A DNA stretch of 64,000 bases from Hydractinia symbiolongicarpus (taxonomy: Eukaryota > Cnidaria > Hydrozoa > Anthoathecata > Hydractiniidae): NCBI RefSeq assembly GCF_029227915.1, contig NC_079877.1, forward strand, positions 18,524,851-18,588,850, in the 5' to 3' direction. Under the pieces are notes generated by a model. That model was not told the DNA's origin, ran no database searches, and saw only the letters and a list, made by a program, of their open reading frames with translations. Position numbers and translations under genes: made by a program. The stretch's first letter is position 1. Every line of letters starts with the position of its first letter. Below are positions 21,612 through 32,621 of this stretch, in pieces.

Positions 21612-22399
21612 ATATTCGCTTGAAGTGGGAAGACCTAAAGTCTTCAGATTAAGACATAGTAAAGCGTAAACTGTTTCACATGGAGGACACTTAGTGTAAT
21701 GTGTTACAAGTCCAGGGGAGCGCTTATAGCATTAAGGGTATAATATCTTTTTCATAAACCAACATTCACAGGACTTATGATGAAGATAAAGCATATTGTT
21801 ACTTCTGCAAAGCAAATACAGTTGTTTAGCATTTTTCATTTTGCATAAAAAGTTCCTGTGGATATTCAAAAATTAATTTTGAGTGGCACCAGACTGGGCG
21901 ATTAGTGCAAAGTAAACGTGTTGCAGATCCAGGTGTATAAAAAAATAACTTTCTAACCACTTTGTATTTATACGGCATAAAATTTAGATTATGTATTTAG
22001 CACTGTGCCTTAGAAGCACATTCCCACTTTCCCTGAGCTGGATAAGGTATTTGGTCCTAAACCTGGGACACATTTTATCTGTTTGAATTATTTTTAATCC
22101 TGAGAATCACTTAGAATGTTTTCTGTACACATGGCTTGTCAAAATTGATATGCTGTCAAAAAAAGTTTATCGGCGTCTGCAAAAATGGCCAAAATTAAGA
22201 ACTCAGAAACTATGATAGTAGTAAAAAAAATTTGGGGGTTCATTTCATCAAACTGGTCTAAAAACATGTAATACTAAGTTTCAAGTCATTATTTCAATTG
22301 TTACTGAAGTAATAGGACTTTTACTTAGTATAGTTTTAACATAGTTTTTCATACCGCTGACACCAAAATGACTGCAGGGACTAATCGGTTTGAAATTAA
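21612..22399. other. Intergenic stretch, nothing recognised
   Basis: No coding frame, structured RNA or terminal repeat was identified between the SINE and the mini-Helitron. Confidence 0.5.
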
Positions 22400-22547
22400 T
22401 CTATATTATAATACCCGTATACGTCTGTCTGTCTGTCTGTCTGTGTATCACGCAAAATGGTACCTTAGCTGTGCAATAGCGAGAAGCACGCAATGCGGTA
22501 TAAAAAGGACGGGCGAACCTGTGGATTTTCCACGGGCTAACGACTAG
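22400..22547 (+). mobile_element. Miniature Helitron-type element (148 bp)
   Basis: It starts TCTATATTATAATACCCGTA after an A (22399), contains a short GTCT microsatellite, and ends with a stem-loop GTGGATTTTCCAC (22521-22533) followed by GGGCTAACGACTAG, then T. A 5' TC, a subterminal 3' hairpin, a terminal CTAG and insertion between A and T are the established Helitron signature. The same 3' end recurs three times in the Msx intron. No Rep/helicase coding, so it is non-autonomous. Confidence 0.85.
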
Positions 22548-22548
22548 T

Positions 22549-23175
22549 TTCAAATAATGTTGATGATGAAGAGGAACGGTTTACTATTTGTAAATATTAT
22601 GAATATAACAGCTTTAACTCTACTCTTAAACAACTTTCTTCTTCAGACCTTACACCTAATTTTTCTTATTTTCATCTTAATACTTGTTCTCTTCCCAAGA
22701 ATATTGATAATAGCAACATTCTTCTGAACTCTCTCAATATCGACTTTGATGTGTTAGGCCTTAGTGAAACTAGATAACACCAATTTTAAAAGGTTATAGA
22801 GGATTTCATAACCTTTCAAGCAGCAATGCAGGAGGTACTTCCTTGTATATTTCTAATTCGCTAACAGTAGTGGTATACTCAGACCTTTCAAATTTGCTCT
22901 TTCTTGAAGGTAAATTAGAATCAACTTTTGTAGAAATCTTAGATAACAATCGTAAAAATACCATTGTTTGGTGCATTTATAAACACCCTAATATGCCAAT
23001 TCCTGAATTTATTAATTTGTATTTTAAACCCTTCTTTGAAGTAGCTATTAAGCAAAAACAAAAACTTATTTTAATGGGAGATTTTAATATTGATCTTCTA
23101 AAATGTGAAAGTAACCATCTAGTTGATGATTTCCTGGTTGAACTTTATTCAAATTTTTTACAACCATCTATTTAG
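22549..23175 (+). pseudogene. LINE apurinic-type endonuclease relic
   Basis: The first frame gives FSYFHLNTCSLPKNIDNSNI ... FDVLGLSETR and then a stop. A shifted frame continues GYRGFHNLSSSNAGGTSLYI and reaches CIYKHPN and LMGDFNIDLLK, the conserved GDFN motif of EEP-type endonucleases. It ends at TAG after FLQPSI. The C-terminal catalytic SDH region is missing. Confidence 0.82.
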
Positions 23176-23199
23176 ATGTTTAGATGTAATTGTAAGTTT

Positions 23200-24331
23200 G
23201 CGTGCGGAATCTTCATAGACCTTCAAAAGGTCTTTGATACTGTATCACACGAAATTCTCCTTTCAAAGCTTGAACATTATGGAATTAGAGGTGTAACAAA
23301 CTCCTGGTTTTGCTCCTATCTCAGCGATAGGGTACAATACTAACACCAAATCTAAAAAACTTTTTATTAATCATCGAGTTCCCCAAGGTTCCGTTCTTGG
23401 TCCTATTTTATTTTTACTCTATATTAATGATTTAATTAACTCAATAATTTTTTCAGAAATTTTTCATTTTGCAGATGACGCTTGCATGTTATATGCTAAC
23501 CATAATCTGAAAAAAATGCAGAAGCATTTAAATATAGATTTAAAATGTATATATAAATGGCTAACTGCAAATAAAATAGCATTAAATGTAGCAAAGAGTG
23601 AAGTCATCATATTTAGGCAAATAAATAAAGCAGTCAACTATGATATAAGGCTGAAATTAAATGGAAAAAAAACTTGAATTCTCATCTCATGTAAGGTATC
23701 TAGGTATATTAATAGATGAATTTCTAGATTGGGATTTTCACATATCTTATATTGGCAATAAATTAAGAAAAACAAATGGAGCTCTTTACAAACTGAGATA
23801 TTATGTGCCTAAGGATATCCTACTTTCAATTTACCATGCATTATTATCTTCTCATATTTCTTATAGTCCACAAGTGTGGGGTCTCACTTCAAAGTCGTGT
23901 AGAATTTTTCGCTTAAAAAAAGCGGCTCTCCGAATCATTACTTTTTCTAATTTTAACTCACCATCAAATCCTATTTTGTTAATCTTAATATTCTTACTCT
24001 TTCAGATCTTATAAAACTTCTCAACATTATTTTAACTTTTAATATTATAAATCTGCATTCTCCAGGTAATATTTGTGATATTTTTAAATTGGTCTGCCAT
24101 TCATCTAATCATTCGACAAGAAGTAAATCCAATAAACTTCTAGCTAGACCTTCTGTTAGGACTACCTCATTTGGTCTCAAATCTATCCGTTACCAATGTA
24201 CTATTAATTGGAACAATATCCAACAACACTTTCACCAATACGACCTAGCCTCTCTCACTCTAAAACAACTAAAAAAAATCTGCAAATCTTATCTTCTGGA
24301 TTGCTATAACACTAATCTCTCCACTGCATAA
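23200..24331 (+). pseudogene. LINE reverse transcriptase relic
   Basis: It resumes inside the RT domain with FIDLQKVFDTVSHEILLSKL (the first catalytic Asp block), then VPQGSVLGPILFLLYINDL and FADDACMLYANH (the YADD-type catalytic box). It continues into RYLGILIDEFLDWDFHISYI and the C-terminal region up to about 24331. At least three frame changes (near 23325, 23665 and 24010) prevent expression. Confidence 0.85.
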
Positions 24332-24524
24332 AAAAGATTTTACTAAAATTTTTTTTTGTAGTTTCATACTGCTTATTGCAATCGTTTGATCTTATATAGG
24401 TGGCCATCACCTACATTAGTATTTATACTATCTGATGGTCTCGTCGTAGGTATTTATTTAATGTAATACAGTTATCTCACACGAAATATACTACTACTAC
24501 TACTACTAATAATAATAATAATAT

Positions 24525-27500
24525 TTTAATAACAAACTTTTTCTCTTGATGTGTTTTTATTTTCCTGCAAAAGTTGTTGCATAGCTAGCTTATGTATTAA
24601 CATTAGGATAAGAACGAAAAAGTTACTGTGATACATGGGTTTTAAACCTTAAAAATTTCCAGCGAGAAATTTGAAAACTAATGAATGACAAAATCGCAAA
24701 AGTTTATCTTCAAATTTTTTATTTTTGTTAATGTAAAAGTAATCCACATGAAAAAGGTTTCTGATGCTTTTTATGAAGAAATCTTCCATATTAGACATAT
24801 GGGGTAACTTGATGAACAATGCATTTTCCTGCAAGTGTTCTCAAATATGTGTAGTATAATCTTAAAAAATGTGATGTAAATTTCCTCATTAAGTTTTGAC
24901 TTTTAACCCAGCTTAAAAGCTCAGCCTCCTTTCATGCTTAGTCTAGCTAGCTATAGAGAAAATGTTTAATATTCAAACTTGACCTATTTTACTGAGTATT
25001 AAGTAATAAATGCTAGTTTAATCCTAAATGTAACTATAGTAGCTAAGCTACCTGTAAGAACAACATCAAACAACATCGAGGCTGTTCTCTTTGTAAACAA
25101 ACCCATTGGTATTTTTGTAATAAGTACTAAATTTTATGTGTTCATTTCTTGCGCTTATGAGTGTAACCAAAGTGCCCTGTACGTAAGTCCTAAAAATTTA
25201 AGTCATTGGCTCACTCTTTACGAATGACACCACGTAACAAAGGAAAACCATGCTTTGCTATTTCCCGTAACCTATACCGAGATTTGGTTGTGATATCAGA
25301 ATTGATTATCTTTAACTAGAAATTAAAAAAAAGGTTGCGAAGCATTTCGCAAGTTGCAAGCAAAATTAAACTATCCAATACTTTGTCCGCTTCTTGTTTC
25401 TTTGGCGCTTAAATCTTCCGAAATACATCAAAATTGAATATCATATAGAAGAACCCTGGGGACGAGGTAGGAAAATGAACGCTCTGCGGAACAATTCGTT
25501 GCTCAAAAACAGTTTTTTTTGCGAATAGACTGCGCGAGTATTTGATGTGCGTGGGATATTCTTTTCAAAATGTGCGAGAAAATTAGATTACGCGAAACTA
25601 AAACGAATAACGCGTGTTAAAATTTTGTACCGTGTTAAAATCTTTTCCCACAGAATGGTAAAAGTAAAGAGCGCAATACAAAATTACACTTTTACCAGTA
25701 TTCCGAAAGATATGTGATACATCGAGTTGTACAACCCGCAGAAGTTGGTCCTAACGTTAACGATTTCGTAAATGACCTCACAACAAAACAGTATTTTTTC
25801 ACGTAAAAATACCGGCAGTAGAAGCCACAGAATCTGCTGGAACGAATTTCGAAAACTCACGGGAAACAATTAAAACAAAAACAAACAAATCAAAACAGTT
25901 TTTTAACTTTATCAAGATTTATTAAATAGCTTCAAATTTGGGCAGAAAAACAATAACGGATTCGCCTTCTTTTCACCACACGCATTAGAAGATTACATCA
26001 CTCACTCCCATTGTACACAATCTAAAAGAAAAAGAAAACATTTTCATATAGTGAAGCTTCCAGTGCCTTCAAGGGATGGCCAAGTCAATGGAATTGAAAG
26101 CACTGTTTTTCATCTTATAAATAATTAAGGTTAATTCGGAAAAGTATAAAAGAAAAAAAATAACCAATTTGGCAACTTAACTAATTTTATACGCAAAGTT
26201 CCAACCATACCAACAGTTTCCAAATCTGACAAATTCATTTTAGAAGTGTTTATTTTTTCAGAATTTGATTGATGCAAGGCCAAGGGAAATTAAATAAGTT
26301 TATTGTCCTAGACCCATTTAAAAACATATGCTTCTCATCATTCAGTTTTTTTTCAACCAACATTAATGTAATCACCCAGAGGAAATTATAATGTCTCTTG
26401 TGTGTGTTTTAGAAGCTGAGTACACAAATACACAAATATTACAAGTGCTGAACTTTGGCAATCATATTTTGCAATCAGACCCTTTTAAAAACTATGCTGA
26501 ACCATGTCAATTATTAAATTCAGCACTAATAGAAAAGCACCTTGGATAGGATTCTTTGTTGGGCGAATAAAATGACTGACAAATGGTTTATCGTGAATGA
26601 AATAGTAATTTTTACACAAATAATTTAAAAAATAATGAACTTTGTTATGTGGGTTGTTCTCAAACACACGTGGGCGGTGGACAAAAAACTGTGATGTAAT
26701 TTCTCTTGGTCTATTATTCCTGAGAATATTCTAAAATAAGAGGGTGTCAATAAGCTGCAAACAGCCACATATATAAAGGCGAGTTCGGGCAACTTTTCCA
26801 ATTAAATTAGTGATTGTCTTCCAAAACCGCCCGCACTTTCCCGAACTTGCCTGGAGCATTTTTAAAATTCAATTCCTTGTAACACACCTTGTGGACGATA
26901 GTTGGAAAAAGATGCTTTAAGAGAAAGAAGTTAATAAAAATTAAAAGTTATTTATTAAGTAAATTTTATCAAAAACCATCGAAAACAGTTATTTTAAGAA
27001 CTTTACTACCACATAGTTTACTTTATGGTCTATGCAGGTTTTTTCGGGTGAATACTTCAATTTTTTTGCAAAACGCTAAACTTGCCCAAAAACGCCTGCA
27101 CGTTATACGGCGTATGCAGCTTATCAGCACCCTTGTTCTAAAATTACAAGCAGTTTCGAAGATGCCCAGGCCGTTTAGAGGACGTGGCGAGGCTTGGGCA
27201 TCCTTGAAATTCTGTTTAATGACAGTTTTAATGTTTTAATGTCGTTTTAAACCTTGTTCTCAGGGAGGGTGTACGGAAAACTAATTCCTATTGACAATTA
27301 CATTGCTGTTGGTTTGATAGCAAAAGTGGATATTTTAATTACTGTAACAGGTTACTTATATAATAAATAAAAAATGATAAAAAACGGTTGGTCAGCTCAC
27401 TCTAGCGCCCAGAGCTATTTGTTTTGTCTGCGCCCTAGCTACAGGTTTTCCTATATCTGGCTATCAGTTAGGTAGTAATACAGCTTCTCCATATGATTTC

Positions 27501-28922
27501 TACAAATTACTTTCAATTCTTTTATACAAAACTGAGCTCTAGCTAGCTACCTTTCGTGTGATTAAGCCTTACCTTGATTTGGATAAAACCAATTAAAATT
27601 GATAATATTGTATTTTTACATCTTCTTAGAAACAATAAAATAAAACACAGCTCGGCGCGTTATAATTGTACAAATTACTTCAATTTTTCTTTAGGAAAAG
27701 GTACCTTACACAGGAGCTTTCCAATCCAACTAAAATCTCCAGAAAAAGCACAGCAACAAAAAAGCTTAAAATACACAAGTAAAGTCGATTAGAAACAGGA
27801 CTAGCAATAAATTTTTTCAAAAGAAGAAAACCGTTTTAATACTATTATGTTTCATTAAAATACAACTATAATAGTATTAGAAGCAAAATTGCAAAGTAAT
27901 TAATTAATTATTTATACCATAATTAGCTATAATACGAAGAAATAAGGCATATTTTGGGTCTGTAAAATATACGTGTCTAAGATGCCGACTACCGTTTCTT
28001 GTTCACGGCATATTCCTCTTTGTGTGTTCAAGTTCGGCGGACGTATAATCCGGACCAAAAGACGGGGGGGGTCAAAATCCGGGGGTGCGGGGGTACGAGC
28101 CGTACTTATTGCATTTTTTACTAAACTTATACTTTAACCCCTCGGTCCAAACTTATTTGTTTTATTAGAAAAAAAATACCCTAGCTTTATGTGCAAAAAT
28201 ATCAGTCCTTTTTCTTTACGCTGATTTTTTTCTATCGAAATTTTGAGAATCTCAATAATTCTCTTGGTATACCTCGCGTGTAGCAAACGTGCTCCACAAG
28301 TTCGCTTCGCTCGCAAAGCTCAATTGCTTCGCAATAAGTGGTACAACGAAAGTAGGCGAACGGATAGATAAAAAAACTAAAGGTTTTGATTTACACAACC
28401 TCCCTCACAGACGCTGTTACTGACAGGTCTCTGGCAACCCGATATACAAAAGGTGACAACAGGTCCTGGGATCAATGTTGTGTGTTACAAACAGCTTAAC
28501 GCGTGAAAGGTACATGCAGGCCGAGTAAAGTTTTACTGCTTTCTTGCTTTAACAATCATTCGTCTTTGCAGTAGGCCAGTGTGAGTGGACAGTTTGATTG
28601 AAAGGTTTAGGTGGATAGATGGAGCTTAATAGATAAATCAGTCAGCCGAAGAAAGACAATACACAACCGCTAGAATCACAGAAAGATTGAGTACTTCAGT
28701 TATGTAAAAAGGAAGCGGCTTGTGTCTATTGGAGATCAGGGGTTGTTTTATACCTGTTGTTCAGCGTTAAAATTCATAAAACGGTAAAATATTTCACAAA
28801 GTCCAGAGAAATCTTTCCTCGTCCATATGAAAGGTGACTCATCAACTCAACCCACGTATAATAGCGTGTGGGAAATATACAGGCCACCCAGCTCTAAAAA
28901 CCTATATTGAGCAAAGTCACAA
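24525..28922. other. 4.4-kb stretch with no supported gene
   Basis: Many short frames, none with a domain or a plausible splice context. A GC-rich block near 26780-27200 and a G-rich run near 28060-28105 stand out from the AT-rich background but could not be assigned. Fragments of older repeats are likely but not demonstrable by eye. Confidence 0.5.
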
Positions 28923-31336
28923 AAATAAGCAACCAGCCAGCCTGAAGTGTGTAAATATAAAAGAGAGAAAGTACAAGAATTACTAAAACAGCAATAGTTA
29001 TTGAGACTTTGTTTTTCTGAAAGTTATTATAAATTAAGACCAAAACATTCTTTAATCCCTGGATGACTAGGGGCCTCCAAAAATCTTCCAGAAGAAAACA
29101 AAAACTATATGAAAAGTATTTAAGAAAGAAAACCTACGGGAATGAAACACTGTATAAAAATTATAAAAACCTTTTTGAATTGATAAAAAAGCGTGCTAAG
29201 AATTTTTACTTCAATGAACAAATTAATAAATACAAACATAATGCAAGAAAAACATGGAATATCATCAAGGAAGTGATTGGTAAAACAAAAATTAGAAGTA
29301 ATAATTTTCCTTCAAAACTTGTAAATGACGAAAATGAAATTGAAGAACCATCTTTGATAGCTGAAGAATTTAACAATTTTTTCACTAAAGTGGGGCCGAC
29401 CCTGGCGTCGAAAATAGGTCACAGTACAAAATCCTTTAAATCGTATTTGTCATATTATGATAATGAAATAGAGAAAAAAGAGCTAAGTGAGGAGGAACTA
29501 GAAGCAGCATTTCATTCTTTGCAAATCAACAAAAGTCCTGGCTTTGATCAAATCAGCAGCAATGTCTTAAAGAACTGTTTCAATGAACTAAAATCTCCAC
29601 TACTGCATATATTTAATTCATCTCTAATTACAGGCATTGTTCCTAAAAAGTTAAAAATAGCTAGAGTTGTCCCAGTCTTTAAAGCAGGAGAAGTTTGTAA
29701 AGTATCTAACTACAGACCAATTTCAATACTCCCTTGCTTCTCGAAGATTTTAGAGAGAATCATGTACAACAGAGTTTATTCTTTCTTGAACAATAACGAT
29801 ATTTTGTATAATAAGCAATTTGGATTTCAAGCAGGTCATTCAACTGATCACGCAATCATTCAGTTGAGTCAGGAAATATTTCAAGCCTTTGATGAGAATA
29901 AATTTACAATTGGGGTCTTTATTGATCTCAGTAAGGCATTCGATACAGTCAACCATGAGATTCTATTAGAAAAACTAAAATATTATGGCATAAGAAATAC
30001 ATATCTCGCATGGTTCAATAACTACCTCTTCGAAAGAAAACAATATATTTCTTATGACGAAGGAAATACTAACTACAGGATTATAACATGTGGAGTACCT
30101 CAAGGGTCAATTTTAGGGCCACTGTTGTTTCTTATTTATATCAATGATATATTTAGAGCATCTAGTGTCTCAAATTCAATTTTATTTGCTGATGATACAA
30201 ATTTATTCTTTACTCATAAAGATATAAACGTACTTTTTGAAACCACTAACTTAGAATTGGCTAAATTGGCTGATTGGTTTAAAGCGAATAAATTATCCCT
30301 TAACACTTCAAAAACTAGATATACCCTTTTTCACAAACTTAGTAAAAAAGATAAAATACCTCTTAGGTTACCTGGATTAGTTATTGATCATGTAAACGTA
30401 AGAAGAGAATATTCAATGAAATTTCTTGGAGTTCTCCTAGACGAAAATTTAACTTGGAGAGAACATATTAAATTAGTGGAAAACAAAGTTTCCAAAAGCT
30501 TAGGAATCTTATATAAAGCCAGTTTCGCTTTGAATAAGAACTGCTTAAGAAGCATATATTTTTCCTTTATACACTGCTATTTAAACTATGCAAACATTGC
30601 ATGGGGTAGCACTAATATAACAAAATTAAAAAAACTGCACATTCAGCAAAAACATGCCAGTAGGATTATATTACGACAGAACAAATGTTCCCATTCTAGA
30701 CCATTGCTAAAAGAACTGGGTATTCTTAATGTATGTCAGCTTAACATTTTTCAAGTCCTTATTTTCATGTATGAGATTAAAAATTTAATAGCACCAAATA
30801 TATTCATTACATTATTTAAGAAAGTTCAACATAAATATCCAACTAGATTTTCAGGTAATAATTTCCTTCGGCCAAAAATCATATCTAATGTAACAAAATT
30901 TTCAATATCAAACCGAGGCCCAAAACTCTGGAGCATGCTTCTAAACGATGAGATAAAAAGCATTCCATCTACAAAACAATTTAAAATTGCACTAAGAAAT
31001 CAGCTGTTACGAAGTAATAACGAACAAGTCTTCTTCTGAAACAACACTACGTGTGATAATTAAACGCTTTCTTTTATTTAACATAACATTTAATATTTTA
31101 TTAAGTTTTTAATTATCAATTTTTATTTGACGCTCTTTTTAATGACGGCTATGTAAGGTGTGAGATGATAAGACTGCATAGTCTTCTACTTACTCCTGCC
31201 ATTTTATTCTACGTACGTGATACAGTTATGTATGTATATGTGTATATCCCAATGTAGAAATTTATGCTTGTACTTATGTGTATGTAGAACTTGTATCTGT
31301 AATTTTGAAATAGTTGTATGTGAATATCTTTTGGCG

Positions 31337-31371
<35 letters not shown>
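28923..31371 (+). mobile_element. 5'-truncated LINE with poly(A) tail and putative 9-bp TSD
   Basis: AAGTCACAA occurs at 28914-28922 and again at 31373-31381, one base after a pure 35-nt poly(A) tail (31337-31371). This fits a target-primed insertion of about 2.45 kb. The body carries an undamaged 658-codon RT frame and a short 3' UTR. The EN domain is absent. The homopolymer tail and intact frame suggest a young copy. Confidence 0.8.
29063..31039 (+). CDS. LINE reverse transcriptase (658 codons, N-terminally incomplete)
   Basis: Target-primed reverse transcription of a non-LTR retrotransposon. Order of motifs: basic N-terminal linker; SPGFDQISSNVLKNCF (about 160); KVSNYRPISILPCFSKILER (about 215); QFGFQAGHSTDHAIIQL; VFIDLSKAFDTVNHEILLEK with the first catalytic Asp (about 295); GVPQGSILGPLLFLIYINDI; the catalytic FADDTNLFF box (about 375); KFLGVLLDENLTWREHI; and a C-terminal region ending NEQVFF. 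The first ATG at 29063 is not the natural start. A single-base deletion in the C-run just upstream (29057-29059) would explain why the related upstream reading (KLRPKHSLIP) is in another frame (inference). No endonuclease domain remains. jockey/CR1-like clade. Confidence 0.9.
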   Translation: MTRGLQKSSRRKQKLYEKYLRKKTYGNETLYKNYKNLFELIKKRAKNFYFNEQINKYKHNARKTWNIIKEVIGKTKIRSNNFPSKLVNDENEIEEPSLIAEEFNNFFTKVGPTLASKIGHSTKSFKSYLSYYDNEIEKKELSEEELEAAFHSLQINKSPGFDQISSNVLKNCFNELKSPLLHIFNSSLITGIVPKKLKIARVVPVFKAGEVCKVSNYRPISILPCFSKILERIMYNRVYSFLNNNDILYNKQFGFQAGHSTDHAIIQLSQEIFQAFDENKFTIGVFIDLSKAFDTVNHEILLEKLKYYGIRNTYLAWFNNYLFERKQYISYDEGNTNYRIITCGVPQGSILGPLLFLIYINDIFRASSVSNSILFADDTNLFFTHKDINVLFETTNLELAKLADWFKANKLSLNTSKTRYTLFHKLSKKDKIPLRLPGLVIDHVNVRREYSMKFLGVLLDENLTWREHIKLVENKVSKSLGILYKASFALNKNCLRSIYFSFIHCYLNYANIAWGSTNITKLKKLHIQQKHASRIILRQNKCSHSRPLLKELGILNVCQLNIFQVLIFMYEIKNLIAPNIFITLFKKVQHKYPTRFSGNNFLRPKIISNVTKFSISNRGPKLWSMLLNDEIKSIPSTKQFKIALRNQLLRSNNEQVFF

Positions 31372-31373
<2 letters not shown>

Positions 31374-31381
31374 AGTCACAA

Positions 31382-32259
31382 GTTTTAGTTGAAGGAGAAA
31401 GATTCTAATTAAGTGAGCAAAAGATTTTTTAGACTTAAAGCTCTTAAATTGGCCAAAATGCGATTTTAGAACTAGAGCATGAAATTGTATTGTTAAAAAG
31501 ATGAAAATATACAAATAAATTTAGTCTAAAGTAGGCGTTTGTGGTTGATGTTCTTTGCGGTGGAGGACCCCCCCTCTTTGACCCTGATTGACTACGCCCC
31601 TAAGTCAGAAAAGTTCATATAACAACGCAAGTGATTAACGTTTAGTATCTATTGGATGAATTTGGTTTTTCCAAGAGTAGGAAATAGGCAACATTTAAGA
31701 TACAGAAACTTTTGTGTTGCTTTTAAAAAAACGCAACAAACACAAGACAAATTTTTTGTCAAAGAACAAAATGTGGGCTAATGTGCATTAATTAAATAAA
31801 GTAAAAAAGCTACCTCGAACACAGGTCTAACAGAGTTTTGATATAAAGGATATTTAAAAAACGCGTTTGTGTTTCAACTTCAATTCCAGGCTTTAAAGTG
31901 TTATTTTTGGTATGAGGATAGAATGCGTAATAAAAAAAGATTGTAAGCATGTTTGGTTACATTGGGCCATTGCTTGTTTTACACCATTCAACACATCATT
32001 TTTATTCCAAATGCCATGCATACATTATTTTTCTTTGCACTACATGACAGGTGAATTATGCACCATATAGCTACATACTGGACATAAACAAGCCATTCTA
32101 AGGCGTGAAGGGATAAAGTAGTCCTTGGTTTAGATTAAGCAACATAAATAGTTTCACAAAATGTTTTCTTTGTTTTTTTGTTTTTTTAATTTAGTTCTAT
32201 ATATACATAATATATGGTTTACTACGCAACTTATTTACACAAATAAATCATTTAGATTT
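31382..32259. other. Intergenic flank between LINE and Msx 3' end
   Basis: No coding evidence. It should include the Msx 3' UTR on the minus strand below 32260; tttatt-type motifs near 32224-32252 could serve as AATAAA signals on that strand (weak). Confidence 0.45.
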
Positions 32260-32621
32260 TTAATGAACAAGTCTGCAGCCCAGTCTTTTACAAGTTACTG
32301 GGCGTAAGTAGAGTTCTCGTGTAGATGAACAGTAACATTGTCTATGGGTGCTTGTAGACGTATATGAACGGCTAGACTTCTCGAACGCAGCCTCTCGTAA
32401 TCGTTTCTCTTTTGCTCTTCTGTTTTGAAACCAGATCTTTATTTGTGTTTCTGTTAAATTTAGTAGGTCACTCAATTCTGCTCGTTCGTTTATAGATAGA
32501 TACTGCTTTTTTTTGAACTTCTGTTCCAATGTAAGCAATTGGTTTGCAGAAAAAGGTGTTCGCGGCTTTCTGTTTGGCTTGTGTTTGCGAAGGAAACACT
32601 TGCTTAAATCCCACTGAAATT
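32260..32621 (-). CDS. Msx: Msx exon 2 (homeodomain exon)
   Basis: It begins AATTTCAGTGG after ...ttattcatag. Using the inner cag (tttcag) instead would put the homeodomain out of frame, so the outer acceptor is chosen. It encodes [20 protein letters not shown] and the whole homeodomain, then the C-terminal tail to TAA-side stop at 32260. RKHK just before the homeodomain is also seen in vertebrate Msx. Confidence 0.94.

Larger units (their letters stand above)
22548..24524 (+). mobile_element. Decayed LINE with endonuclease and RT relics
   Basis: LINE-coding sequence begins directly after the mini-Helitron end and runs to a 3' microsatellite tail, (ACT)n(AAT)n at about 24489-24524. An internal deletion removes everything between the endonuclease C-terminus and RT block 3. 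Several frameshifts and stops show it is inactive. jockey/CR1-like. Confidence 0.85.
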
